From positions 124,001 through 188,000 of the forward strand of contig NZ_JAYRYK010000001.1 in the NCBI RefSeq assembly GCF_041916975.1: a DNA stretch of 64,000 bases, read 5' to 3'. A program made the position numbers and the translations under genes. Source of the stretch: Sphingosinicella sp041916975 (GTDB lineage Bacteria > Pseudomonadota > Alphaproteobacteria > Sphingomonadales > Sphingomonadaceae). Position 1 is the stretch's first letter. Every line of letters begins with the position of its first letter. The notes under the pieces are model-generated. The model made no database searches. It saw only the letters and a list, made by a program, of their open reading frames with translations, and was not told the origin of the DNA. Shown here piece by piece: positions 8,000 through 16,683 of this stretch.

Positions 8000-9289
8000 A
8001 TGCGACTTTCCCGTTATTTTCTTCCGCTCCTCAAGGAAACCCCCACCGACGCGCAGATCGTCAGCCACCAGCTGATGCTGCGGGCCGGTCTCGTGCGCCA
8101 GACCTCGGCCGGCATTTATGCGTGGCTGCCGGTCGGCCTTCGCGTCCTCGACAAGATCGCCGACGTCGTCCGCCGCGAGCAGGACCGCGCGGGCGCCATC
8201 GAGCTGCTGATGCCGACCATCCAGTCGGCGGACCTTTGGCGTCAATCCGGCCGCTATGATGCCTATGGCCCGGAGATGCTCCGCTTCAAGGACCGGCACG
8301 AGCGCGAAATGCTCTACGGGCCGACCAACGAGGAGATGATCACGGCGCTGTTCCGCGATTCCGTGCGCAGCTACCGCGATTTGCCGCGCACGCTCTATCA
8401 TATCCAGTGGAAGTTCCGCGACGAGGTGCGCCCCCGCTTCGGCGTGATGCGCGGCCGCGAGTTCCTGATGAAGGATGCCTACAGCTTCGATCTCGACGAA
8501 GCGGGCGGCAAGGTTTCGTACAACGCCATGTTCGAGGCGTATCTGCGCACATTCGCGGCGATGGGCCTCAAGGCTGTGCCGGTGCGCGCGCCCACGGGCC
8601 CGATCGGTGGCGACATGAGCCACGAGTTCCACATCCTCGCCGAGACGGGCGAGAGTGAGATTTTCTACGATTCGGCGATCGAGGACGTTGACGTCACCGA
8701 TCCCGAGGCCGTCTCGAAGCTTTCCTCGATCTACGCGATGGAAGCCGAAGAGCACGAGAAGGTGACGAACTGCCCGGTTCCGGCGGAGCGTTTGCTCAGC
8801 CGCCGCGGTATCGAGGTCGGCCACATCTTCTTCTTCGGTACCAAATACTCGGCAGCGATGGGCCTTTCGGTGCAGGGGCAGGACGGCAAGCCCGTCACGC
8901 CGCAGATGGGCAGCTATGGCGTGGGCGTCTCGCGCCTCGTCGGCGCGGTGATCGAGGCGTGCCACGACGAAGACGGCATTGTGTGGCCGGAAGCGATCGC
9001 GCCCTTCAAAGTCGGCCTCATCAACCTCAGGAGCGGCGATGCCGCCTGCGACGTGGCGGCGGACGATCTTTACGCGAAGCTACAACGCGCGGGCGTCGAA
9101 ACGCTCTACGACGACCGCGACGAGCGCGGCGGCGCCAAGTTCGCGGGCATGGACCTCATCGGCATCCCCTGGCAGCTCGTCGTCGGGCCAAAGGGCGTCA
9201 GCGCGGGTGTCGTCGAGCTCAAGCACCGCAAAACCGGCGAGCGCCATGAGCTTTCCGTCGAGGCCGCGCTGGAGAAGCTCGCGGGATGA
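8000..9289 (+). CDS. proS: Prolyl-tRNA synthetase (short, editing-less type)
   Basis: Charges tRNA-Pro with proline; cytosolic class II synthetase. The 429-residue length fits the alphaproteobacterial form that lacks the roughly 180-residue INS editing domain of E. coli ProS. Motif 1 (GLRVLDKI...), motif 2 (FRDEVRPRFGVMRGREFLMKDAYSF region) and motif 3 (SYGVGVSRLVGAVIE) are recognisable. The anticodon-binding domain covers the last 100 residues. Its stop overlaps the start of the Lol permease gene (ATGA), so it probably heads the proS-lol-GNAT-dnaE run. Confidence 0.97.
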   Translation: MRLSRYFLPLLKETPTDAQIVSHQLMLRAGLVRQTSAGIYAWLPVGLRVLDKIADVVRREQDRAGAIELLMPTIQSADLWRQSGRYDAYGPEMLRFKDRHEREMLYGPTNEEMITALFRDSVRSYRDLPRTLYHIQWKFRDEVRPRFGVMRGREFLMKDAYSFDLDEAGGKVSYNAMFEAYLRTFAAMGLKAVPVRAPTGPIGGDMSHEFHILAETGESEIFYDSAIEDVDVTDPEAVSKLSSIYAMEAEEHEKVTNCPVPAERLLSRRGIEVGHIFFFGTKYSAAMGLSVQGQDGKPVTPQMGSYGVGVSRLVGAVIEACHDEDGIVWPEAIAPFKVGLINLRSGDAACDVAADDLYAKLQRAGVETLYDDRDERGGAKFAGMDLIGIPWQLVVGPKGVSAGVVELKHRKTGERHELSVEAALEKLAG

Positions 9290-10533
9290 TCTCCCGCTAC
9301 GAGCGCATGATCGCCCGGCGCTATCTGCTGCCGGGGCGGGGTGAGGGGTTCATCTTCCTCGTTGCATCGATCAGCCTCGTCGCCGTTGCGCTTGGCGTTG
9401 CCGCCCTCATCGCGGTCATGTCGGTGATGAACGGTTTCCGCGCCGAGCTTTTCGACCGTATCCTCGGCCTTAACGGCCACGCCGTCGTGCAGGGGTACGG
9501 CGGCCGCCTGCCGGACTGGCAGCCGCTGCTGGCGCAGGCGCGCGCCACGCCCGGCGTCGTGCAGGCCGAGCCGATCATCGAACAGCCGCTCATCGGCTCT
9601 TACAAGAGCCGCGCCGAAGGCGTCCTCCTGCGCGGGATGCAGATGGACGACATTCGGGGCCTCAAGCTCGTTGCCGACAACGTGAAGGCCGGGCGCCTCG
9701 AAGACCTCGCGCTCGAAGGCAATTTCGTCGCGATCGGCGCCCGCCTCTCCGAATCGCTCGGTGCCGGTGTGGGCGATACGATCAGCCTGATCTCGCCCGA
9801 CGGGCAGGTGACGCCGTTCGGTACGACCCCGCGCATCGTCCCCTATCAGATCGCCGCCGTGTTCGAGGTCGGCATCTTCGATTACGACAAGGCCTTCGTG
9901 CTGATGCCGCTCGACCGCGCGCAGACGTTCCTGCGCATGGGCGATGACATCGGCATGATCACGCTGACGACGACCGATGCGGACAAGGCCGATCGCATCC
10001 TCCAGCCGCTCGTCCCCGCGCTGACCGGGCGCGGCATCATCATCGACTGGCGGCAGATGAACGGCGTGCTGTTCGAGGCGCTTTCGGTGGAGCGGACGGT
10101 GATGTTCGTCGTCGTCGGCTTCATCATCCTCGTCGCGGTGTTCAACATCCTCACCAGCCTCATCATGCTCGTCCGCGCGAAAACCCGCGACATCGCCATC
10201 CTCCGCACGATGGGCGCGAGCCGCGCGGCGATGATGCGCATCTTCGTCACCGTCGGCACGCTGATCGGGTCCGCGGGCATATTGCTCGGCATGGCGCTCG
10301 GCTTCCTGTTCCTGCATTACCGGCAGAACATCGTGCTCGGTGTCTCGAAGATCACCGGCGTCGATCTCTGGGACCCGCGCATCCGCTACCTCACCGAACT
10401 CCCCGCGAAAACCGACATGGTCGAGGTCACCGCCATCGTCACGCTGGCGCTGGTGCTCAGCTTCCTCGCGACGATCTACCCGGCGTGGAAGGCGGCGAGC
10501 ACCGATCCCGTGCAGGTGCTGCGCTATGAGTGA
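9286..10533 (+). CDS. Lipoprotein-releasing ABC transporter permease (LolC/LolE family)
   Basis: Inner-membrane subunit of the Lol system, which extracts mature lipoproteins for delivery to the outer membrane. The 415-residue product has one N-terminal transmembrane helix (about residues 22-48), a large periplasmic domain and three C-terminal helices, the LolC/E layout with a C-terminal FtsX-like domain. Only one permease gene precedes lolD. This suggests a homodimeric, LolF-like arrangement instead of the LolC/LolE pair of enterobacteria. It overlaps proS by 4 bp and lolD by 8 bp. Confidence 0.93.
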   Translation: MISRYERMIARRYLLPGRGEGFIFLVASISLVAVALGVAALIAVMSVMNGFRAELFDRILGLNGHAVVQGYGGRLPDWQPLLAQARATPGVVQAEPIIEQPLIGSYKSRAEGVLLRGMQMDDIRGLKLVADNVKAGRLEDLALEGNFVAIGARLSESLGAGVGDTISLISPDGQVTPFGTTPRIVPYQIAAVFEVGIFDYDKAFVLMPLDRAQTFLRMGDDIGMITLTTTDADKADRILQPLVPALTGRGIIIDWRQMNGVLFEALSVERTVMFVVVGFIILVAVFNILTSLIMLVRAKTRDIAILRTMGASRAAMMRIFVTVGTLIGSAGILLGMALGFLFLHYRQNIVLGVSKITGVDLWDPRIRYLTELPAKTDMVEVTAIVTLALVLSFLATIYPAWKAASTDPVQVLRYE

Positions 10534-11206
10534 CGTGCTCGCAGTCAAAGGCCTCGCGCGCAGCTTCAGCCAGGGCGGCGCGGTGATCGAGGTCTTGCGC
10601 GGCGTCGACCTCAGCGTCGGCCCCGGCGAGATTGTCGCGCTGCTCGGCCCGTCCGGCTCCGGCAAATCCACGATGCTGCAGGCGATCGGCCTCCTCGAAG
10701 GCGGCTTCGACGGCTCGATCGTCATCGACGGCCGCCCCGCCGAAAAGCTCTCCGCGCACGAACGCACCGAGGTCCGCCGCGACAAGCTCGGCTTCGTCTA
10801 CCAGTTCCACCACCTGCTGCCGGACTTCAACGCGCTCGAAAACGTCGTGCTGCCGCAGCTCATCGCGGGACGCGATCCACGCGAGGCGGCGGACAAGGCG
10901 AAGGCGCTGCTCACCGATCTCGGCCTTGGCCAGCGCCTCGATCACCGGCCTTCGCAGCTTTCGGGCGGCGAGCAGCAGCGCGTTGCGGTGGCGCGCGCGC
11001 TCGCGAACGAGCCGGTGCTGGTGCTCGCCGACGAGCCCACCGGCAATCTCGACGAAGCGACCGCGCAGCGCGTGCTCGCGGAATTCCTGCGCGTCGTGCG
11101 CAGCCACAATTCCGCGGCGCTCATCGCCACGCACAACACGCAGCTCGCAAAGCAGATGGACCGCACGGTCGAGCTGCACGAAGGCCAATTGGTCGAAACA
11201 CGATGA
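10526..11206 (+). CDS. lolD: Lipoprotein-releasing ABC transporter ATP-binding protein
   Basis: ATPase that powers lipoprotein release by the adjacent permease. The 226-residue product has Walker A GPSGSGKST, the Q-loop YQFHHLLPDFNALENV typical of the LolD/MacB family, signature LSGGEQQRVAVARAL, Walker B VLADEPTGNLD and the H-loop ATHN. The start ATG at 10526 overlaps the permease stop by 8 bp, indicating translational coupling. Its stop overlaps the next gene by ATGA. Confidence 0.96.
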   Translation: MSDVLAVKGLARSFSQGGAVIEVLRGVDLSVGPGEIVALLGPSGSGKSTMLQAIGLLEGGFDGSIVIDGRPAEKLSAHERTEVRRDKLGFVYQFHHLLPDFNALENVVLPQLIAGRDPREAADKAKALLTDLGLGQRLDHRPSQLSGGEQQRVAVARALANEPVLVLADEPTGNLDEATAQRVLAEFLRVVRSHNSAALIATHNTQLAKQMDRTVELHEGQLVETR

Positions 11207-11808
11207 GCCCCTGGCAGGATCAGCCCCGCCTCGAAGGACGGTACGCCCGGCTTCTGCCGCTCGAACCGGCACATGCGGAGAGCATCGCCGAAGTGTCGCG
11301 CGATGGGCGGCTCTGGGAATTGTTCTTCACGCGCGTGCCTTCGCCCGATGATGTGAAGGGCTGGCTCGATACGGCCCTCGCTGAAAAAGCGGCGGGACGA
11401 TCGATGCCGTTCGTGATCGAGGCGGATGGACGCATCGTCGGCGCCACGCGCTACCTGCGCATGAATGAAGCGCATCGCCGGCTCGAAATCGGCGCGACCT
11501 TCTATGCAGCGTCGGTGCAGCGTTCCCCGGTGAACACGGAATGCAAGCTGCTGCTGCTCGGCCACGCGTTCGAGGTGATGGGCTGCAACGTCGTCCAGAT
11601 CCGCACGGACTGGCTCAATCGCGCCTCGCAGCGCGCCATCGAACGGCTCGGCGCCAAGCGGGACGGGGTATTGCGCAATCACCAGATCGCGGTGGACGGC
11701 CGCATCCGCGACATCGTCTGCTACAGCATCATCGCCACAGAATGGCCGGGCGTGAAGCAGAATCTCGAATTCCTGCTTTCCCGGCGTCGGGAGCCTGCGC
11801 CACAATAG
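11203..11808 (+). CDS. GNAT family N-acetyltransferase (RimJ/RimL-like)
   Basis: A 201-residue GNAT acetyltransferase of the group that contains ribosomal-protein and small-molecule acetyltransferases. It opens with the typical LEGRYARLLPLEPAHAESI, followed by IVGATRYLRMNEAHRRLEIGATF and the region RASQRAIERLGAKRDGVLRNHQ, which corresponds to motif A/B around the acetyl-CoA site. The start overlaps lolD (ATGA) and dnaE follows after 3 bp, so it sits inside the operon. There is no obvious functional link to Lol or DnaE, and the acceptor is unknown. Confidence 0.85.
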   Translation: MSPWQDQPRLEGRYARLLPLEPAHAESIAEVSRDGRLWELFFTRVPSPDDVKGWLDTALAEKAAGRSMPFVIEADGRIVGATRYLRMNEAHRRLEIGATFYAASVQRSPVNTECKLLLLGHAFEVMGCNVVQIRTDWLNRASQRAIERLGAKRDGVLRNHQIAVDGRIRDIVCYSIIATEWPGVKQNLEFLLSRRREPAPQ

Positions 11809-11811
11809 GCC

Positions 11812-14800
11812 ATGCCCGAATCGCGTTTTGTCCATCTCCGCATCCAGTCGCCCTATTCGATGCTGGAGGGCGCGGTTCATGCGAAGGATATCGCCAAGGC
11901 CTGTATTAAGTACGGTATGCCCGCCGCTGCCGTTACCGACAGGAACAACCTGTTCGCGGCGATGGAGTTTTCGGAGAAACTTTCGGACGCGGGCGTACAG
12001 CCGATCATCGGCGCGCTGCTCTCGGTCGCGCGGCCCGGCACGCCGCAAGCGGGCAGCAAGCCCGCGCAGGACTGGCTGGCGCTGCTCGCGCAGGATGAGG
12101 CAGGCTACAAGAACCTCATCCGCATCGTCTCCCGCGCGCACCTCGAATCCGATCCCGTGGATGGCCCGAACGTGCCGCTGGCCGAGCTCGAAGGGCTGAC
12201 CGACGGTCTGATCGCGCTCACCGCCGGGCCTGACGGCGCGCTCGCGCGCCTATTGGCCGAGGGGCAGACGGATGCCGCGAACGCCTATGCGGACACGCTG
12301 CAGGCACTGTTCCCGGACCGGCTCTACATCGAGCTTTCGCGCACGCACAATCCGATCGAAGACAGCGCCGAGCAGGCCCTCATCGCACTCGCCCACACCC
12401 GGAACCTGCCGCTCGTCGCCACCAATCCCGTGGCCTTCCCGGACAAGAGCTTTGCGGCCGCGCACGATGTGCTGCTCTGCATCGCCGACAGTGCCTATGT
12501 GGAAACCGAAGGCCGCCGCCGCGTTTCGCCGGAATGCTGGCTGAAAACGCCCGACGAGATGATCCGCCTGTTCGAGGACGTGCCCGAAGCGATCGACAAC
12601 ACGCTCGTCGTTGCGCGCCGCTGCGCCGTGATGGCGCCGTCGCGAAAGCCCATCCTGCCGAGCCTCGCCGGCGACCGCGAGGGCGAGGCCACGATGCTCG
12701 TCGAGCAGGCCCGCGCCGGTCTCGTGCGGCGGCTTGAAGGCCGCACCGATACCGAACCGTATTTCGAACGGCTCGATTACGAACTCGGCATCATCAACAA
12801 GATGGGCTTTGCCGGCTACTTCCTGATCGTCGCCGATTTCATCCAGTGGGCAAAGTCTCACGGCATTCCGGTGGGGCCGGGGCGCGGATCAGGCGCGGGC
12901 TCAGTGGTCGCGTGGGCGCTCACCATCACCGATCTCGATCCCATGCGGCTCGGCCTCCTGTTCGAACGCTTCCTGAACCCCGAGCGCGTCTCGATGCCGG
13001 ACTTCGACATCGACTTCTGCGAAACCCGGCGCGGCGAGGTGATCCGCTACGTGCAGGAACGCTACGGCCGCGATCAGGTGGCGCAGATCATCACCTTCGG
13101 AACGCTAAAGGCGCGCGCCGTGCTGAAGGACGTCGGCCGCGTGCTGCAGATGCCTTACGGGCAGGTGGACCGGCTCGCGAAGCTGGTGCCGAACCACCCC
13201 ACCGATCCGTGGACGCTCGACCGCACGATGAACGGCGTCGCCGAGTTCGAGAACGAGACGAAGCGTGATCCGGCGGTCGAAAACCTCGTCAACCTCGCCA
13301 TGAAGCTCGAAGGCCTGCCGCGCCACGCCTCCACGCACGCGGCGGGCGTCGTGATCGGCGACCGCCCGCTCGACGAACTGGTGCCGCTCTACCGCGATCC
13401 GCGTTCCGACATGCCCGTCACCCAGTTCGACATGAAATGGGTGGAAAAGGCCGGCCTCGTGAAGTTCGACTTCCTCGGCCTCAAGACGCTCTCGGTTCTC
13501 CAGCGTGCGCTCGATCTCCTCGAAAAGCGTGGCGTCACCGTCGATCTGTCGACGATCCCGTGGGACGATCCCGATGTTTACGCGCTGCTTGCGAAGGGCG
13601 ACACGGTCGGCGTGTTCCAGCTCGAATCCGAAGGGATGCGTCGCACGCTCGCGCAGGTGAAGCCGGACTGCTTCGAAGATATCATCGCGCTCGTCTCGCT
13701 CTATCGTCCGGGTCCGATGGACAACATCCCGAGCTTCGCGAACCGCAAGCACGGCACCGAGGCGGTCGACTGCCTGCATCCGAAGCTGGAGCCGATCCTC
13801 AAAGAAACCTACGGCGTCATCATCTATCAGGAACAGGTGATGCAGATCGCGCAGGTGCTCGCGGGCTATTCGCTCGGCGAAGCCGATCTTCTGCGCCGCG
13901 CCATGGGTAAGAAGAAGAAAGAGGAGATGGACGCCCAGAAGGCGCGTTTCCTCGAAGGCGCCACCGCGCAGGGCGTCGATCAGGCCCAGGCCGACTACAT
14001 CTTCGAGCTTGTGGCGAAGTTCGCGGGCTACGGCTTCAACAAGAGCCACGCCGCCGCCTATGCGCTCGTTGCCTATCAGACGGGCTGGATGAAGGCGAAG
14101 TACCCAGTCGAGTTCTACGCCGCCTCGATGGCCTATGACATCGCGCTCACGGACAAGCTCAGCGTGTTCATAGACGATATGAAGCGCATGGGCGTGGAGT
14201 GCCTGCCGCCCTGTATCAACAACAGCGAGGCCGACTTCTCGGTAGAGGACGGCAAGGTGCGTTATGCGCTCGCCGGCCTCAAAGGTGTCGGCGAGCGTGC
14301 GATGGAAGGCATCGTCGAGGTCCGCGAGGCGGGCGGCCCATTCAAGTCGCTCACCGATTTTGCCGAACGCATCGATCCGACGCTGCTCAACAAGCGCCAG
14401 ATCGAAAGCCTCGTCTCGGGCGGCGCCTTCGATTGCGTCGAGCCCAACCGCGCCAGGGCTTATGCGATGGCCGAAGCGGTGCTCGCGGCGGCGAACGCAG
14501 CGGCCGATGCGCGCGAAACGCATCAGGGTGCGCTGTTCGGCGGGGCAGGGGGCGGCGCCTCGATCACGCTGATGGCGCCAGGCAGCGTCTCGGCATGGTC
14601 GCTCGGCGAGACAATGGCGAAGGAACGCGATGCCTTCGGCTTCTATTTCGCCGCGCATCCGCTCTCAGCCTGGCAGCACGTGCTCGATACGCACGGTGCA
14701 CGCTCCTACGCGCGCGTTTGCGAGGATGGCGCGCCGTGGGACGGCGGCCGCGGCAGCGCAACGATGGCGGGCCTCGTCGAGTCGGTGCGTTGGCGTACGC

Positions 14801-15255
14801 CGCAGAATGGACGCAGCACGCGCTATCTGCTCGCCAGCCTGTCGGATTCGGGCGGCCAGTATGTTGCGAGCTGTTTCGACGAAGAGGTGATGCCCGCACT
14901 CGAAGCCGCCGCCGCGGCTCAGGAGGTCGTGCTGATCAACGCCGAGCTGCTGTGGCGCGACGGAGAGGAGACGCCGCGCGTCACCATCCGCGGGCTCACC
15001 GCCGTTGCCGAACTGTCGAAGCACAGCCGCGGGCGGCTGAACCTCAAGGTGTCGGGAGACTTCGATGCCGCGGCGCTGCGGCGCCTCGCGGATAGCCTGC
15101 CCACCGGGCGCGGCGATATCTATGCGGAAATCACGGTTCCGGGAGGGTTCGCCTCGATCCGGCTCGCGCGCGGCCTGCTGCTCGATTCGGAAATGCGCCA
15201 CAGCGTGGAGCGCATTTCCGGCGTCACCGCTGCCGAACTGGTCGCCGTAAACTAA
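11812..15255 (+). CDS. dnaE: DNA polymerase III subunit alpha
   Basis: Replicative polymerase catalytic subunit, 1147 residues. The domain order is PHP (1-270), palm with catalytic aspartates in PDFDIDFC (about 396-403) and KFDFLGLK (about 551), thumb/fingers with RRAMGKKKKEEM, then helix-hairpin-helix and OB regions. In the PHP domain the first metal-binding motif, usually HxDYS, reads LRIQSPYSMLEGA. The histidine and aspartate are replaced, so this PHP domain is probably not a metal-dependent nuclease and proofreading would need a separate epsilon subunit. It is the last gene of the run; no clear terminator follows. Confidence 0.98.
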   Translation: MPESRFVHLRIQSPYSMLEGAVHAKDIAKACIKYGMPAAAVTDRNNLFAAMEFSEKLSDAGVQPIIGALLSVARPGTPQAGSKPAQDWLALLAQDEAGYKNLIRIVSRAHLESDPVDGPNVPLAELEGLTDGLIALTAGPDGALARLLAEGQTDAANAYADTLQALFPDRLYIELSRTHNPIEDSAEQALIALAHTRNLPLVATNPVAFPDKSFAAAHDVLLCIADSAYVETEGRRRVSPECWLKTPDEMIRLFEDVPEAIDNTLVVARRCAVMAPSRKPILPSLAGDREGEATMLVEQARAGLVRRLEGRTDTEPYFERLDYELGIINKMGFAGYFLIVADFIQWAKSHGIPVGPGRGSGAGSVVAWALTITDLDPMRLGLLFERFLNPERVSMPDFDIDFCETRRGEVIRYVQERYGRDQVAQIITFGTLKARAVLKDVGRVLQMPYGQVDRLAKLVPNHPTDPWTLDRTMNGVAEFENETKRDPAVENLVNLAMKLEGLPRHASTHAAGVVIGDRPLDELVPLYRDPRSDMPVTQFDMKWVEKAGLVKFDFLGLKTLSVLQRALDLLEKRGVTVDLSTIPWDDPDVYALLAKGDTVGVFQLESEGMRRTLAQVKPDCFEDIIALVSLYRPGPMDNIPSFANRKHGTEAVDCLHPKLEPILKETYGVIIYQEQVMQIAQVLAGYSLGEADLLRRAMGKKKKEEMDAQKARFLEGATAQGVDQAQADYIFELVAKFAGYGFNKSHAAAYALVAYQTGWMKAKYPVEFYAASMAYDIALTDKLSVFIDDMKRMGVECLPPCINNSEADFSVEDGKVRYALAGLKGVGERAMEGIVEVREAGGPFKSLTDFAERIDPTLLNKRQIESLVSGGAFDCVEPNRARAYAMAEAVLAAANAAADARETHQGALFGGAGGGASITLMAPGSVSAWSLGETMAKERDAFGFYFAAHPLSAWQHVLDTHGARSYARVCEDGAPWDGGRGSATMAGLVESVRWRTPQNGRSTRYLLASLSDSGGQYVASCFDEEVMPALEAAAAAQEVVLINAELLWRDGEETPRVTIRGLTAVAELSKHSRGRLNLKVSGDFDAAALRRLADSLPTGRGDIYAEITVPGGFASIRLARGLLLDSEMRHSVERISGVTAAELVAVN

Positions 15256-15361
15256 GCTCTTCTCGCGCCGCGGCGCATGGTCGCAGCGGCTTTTTCTACG
15301 CGTTTTTGCCGTTGCAATGCTGCGCTGCGGTATGCAATTTGCGTGGCACTCAAAAAATCGT

Positions 15362-15390
15362 TTGACATAGAACTGAGTGACACTTAAACA
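15362..15390 (+). promoter_or_regulatory. Sigma-70-type promoter with overlapping interrupted palindrome
   Basis: A perfect -35 TTGACA (15362-15367), a 17-bp spacer and a -10 TAAACA (15385-15390), about 64 bp before the small secreted protein gene. The -10 lies inside an interrupted palindrome: CTGAGT (15373-15378) and CTTAAA (15383-15388) pair with TTTAAG (15403-15408) and ACTCAG (15413-15418), separated by equal 4-nt gaps and a 14-nt centre. That geometry suggests a repressor operator over the start site, or a stem at the very 5' end of the transcript. Confidence 0.6.
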
Positions 15391-15453
15391 GGCTTCAATG
15401 GTTTTAAGTAAGACTCAGTAATCGCCCTCCCACGGCAAATCAGGAGCAAGATC

Positions 15454-15747
15454 ATGAACCGCGTTCTCGTCACTCTCCCCCTCGCTTTCGTCGCGTCCGC
15501 GTTCTTCGTCACCGCCTCGATCACGCCTGCTCACGCATCTGAAGGCGCCTGCGCCGCGATGCCCGCCAACATCCGTTCGGTCGCCGAAAAGGGCGATGCG
15601 GATACGGCCAAGAAGGCGCTGAAGCTGGTTCGCACGGGCGAGCTGCTTTGCGATGCGGGCAACGAGCGCGCGGCGAAGAAGAAGTTCGAAGGCGCGTACA
15701 AGACCCTCGGCGTTGCCGAAGCGGAATACGCTGAGCTCGCGAAGTAA
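15454..15747 (+). CDS. Small secreted protein of unknown function
   Basis: A 97-residue product with a clear cleavable signal peptide (about residues 1-29, ending PAHASEG). The mature part is about 68 residues, largely helical and lysine/alanine rich, with two cysteines (in GACAAM and ELLCDAG) that could form a disulfide in the periplasm. I do not recognise a named family. A good ribosome site (CAGGAG) lies about 9 nt before the ATG. It is monocistronic, flanked by its own promoter/palindrome and a strong terminator. This implies an abundant, separately regulated product. Confidence 0.8.
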   Translation: MNRVLVTLPLAFVASAFFVTASITPAHASEGACAAMPANIRSVAEKGDADTAKKALKLVRTGELLCDAGNERAAKKKFEGAYKTLGVAEAEYAELAK

Positions 15748-15778
15748 AAGTCCCCCCAAGGCCCATTGCGGCCTTCAA

Positions 15779-15813
15779 GGGCTGCGGCAGCTTTGCCGCA
15801 GCCCTTTTTCTTT
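15779..15813 (+). terminator. Rho-independent terminator of the small secreted protein gene
   Basis: An 11-bp perfect stem GGGCTGCGGCA/TGCCGCAGCCC with the 4-nt loop GCTT, followed by TTTTTCTTT. It begins 31 bp after the stop codon. A textbook intrinsic terminator. Confidence 0.93.
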
Positions 15814-15900
15814 GCGCTGAGGGCAGGGCATTTGCGGTTGCGAGGCCGCAAGGCGCGTGACATTGGAGCCCCGGTTCGACACCGGATAGGACGGGGTGAA

Positions 15901-16683
15901 ATGACCGACGCGCTGCAACTCGAAATCGACGGGCCGGTCGCGCGCATCGCTTTCCACCGTGCGGACAAGCGCAACGCCATCTCGCAGGCGATGTGGGAAG
16001 CATTTCCCCGTCTGGTCGATGCTGCGGTTGCCGAGCGCGCGGTGCGTGTCCTCGTCATCCAGTCCGCGACGCCTGCCATGTTCTCGGCAGGGGCCGATAT
16101 CGGCGAGTTTTCCGAGAAAGCCCGCGATCCGGTGTGGCAAGCCGGGAACCGCCGGGCACTGCGCGGCGCACAGCTCGCCATTTCGCGCGCACCGATCCCG
16201 ACGCTTGCCATCGTTGATGGAGACTGCGTGGGCGCAGGGTGCGGTGTCGCGCTCGCCTGCGACATGCGGATCGCTTCGTCACGCGCGCGGTTCGGCATTA
16301 CTCCGGCGAAGCTGGGGCTCGTCTATCCGCTGCACGACATCAAGCTGCTCGTCGATCTCGTCGGGCCGGGGCAGGCGCGGCGCATTCTCTACACGGGCGA
16401 GCTTCTGTCGGCGGACGAAGCGCTCGTTATCGGCCTCATCGAGGTGGGCACGACCGTGGAGGCGCTGAGCCGCGAGGCGGAGTTGCTGATCGCACGGATC
16501 GTTGAGAACGCGCCGTCGAGCACCACCGGGCTCAAGGGCCTCGTCCGCCGCGTGCTCGATGGCGACCGCGACGACGATGCGGATAGCGCCGCGATTTTCG
16601 ACGCGGCCTTCGCGGGCACCGATTTCGCCGAAGGGCTGGCGGCATTCGCCGCGCGCCGCAAGCCGGTGTTCGCCGATCGATGA
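15901..16683 (+). CDS. Crotonase-fold enoyl-CoA hydratase/isomerase family protein
   Basis: A 260-residue crotonase-superfamily protein that should bind an acyl-CoA thioester. The N-terminal RADKRNAIS and the oxyanion region FSAGADIGEF and GAGCGVALACDMRIA are clear. However, both glutamates that act as acid/base in rat enoyl-CoA hydratase are missing. The GGGCELA position reads GAGCGVA, and the PE of the second motif reads TPAKLG. So a simple hydratase activity is doubtful; isomerase, hydrolase or decarboxylase chemistry is possible. The ATG at 15901 follows a GGGGTGAA site. It overlaps the next gene (ATGA). Confidence 0.82.
   Translation: MTDALQLEIDGPVARIAFHRADKRNAISQAMWEAFPRLVDAAVAERAVRVLVIQSATPAMFSAGADIGEFSEKARDPVWQAGNRRALRGAQLAISRAPIPTLAIVDGDCVGAGCGVALACDMRIASSRARFGITPAKLGLVYPLHDIKLLVDLVGPGQARRILYTGELLSADEALVIGLIEVGTTVEALSREAELLIARIVENAPSSTTGLKGLVRRVLDGDRDDDADSAAIFDAAFAGTDFAEGLAAFAARRKPVFADR

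Noticed and set aside
9106..10785. 559-codon open frame antisense to the Lol permease
   Set aside because: Shadow frame. The histidine/aspartate/glutamate-rich translation is typical of antisense of membrane-protein genes.
15342..15358. TGGCAC upstream of the small secreted protein gene as a sigma-54 site
   Set aside because: No TTGC follows at the required spacing (CTCAAAAAATCG instead), so the -12 element is absent.
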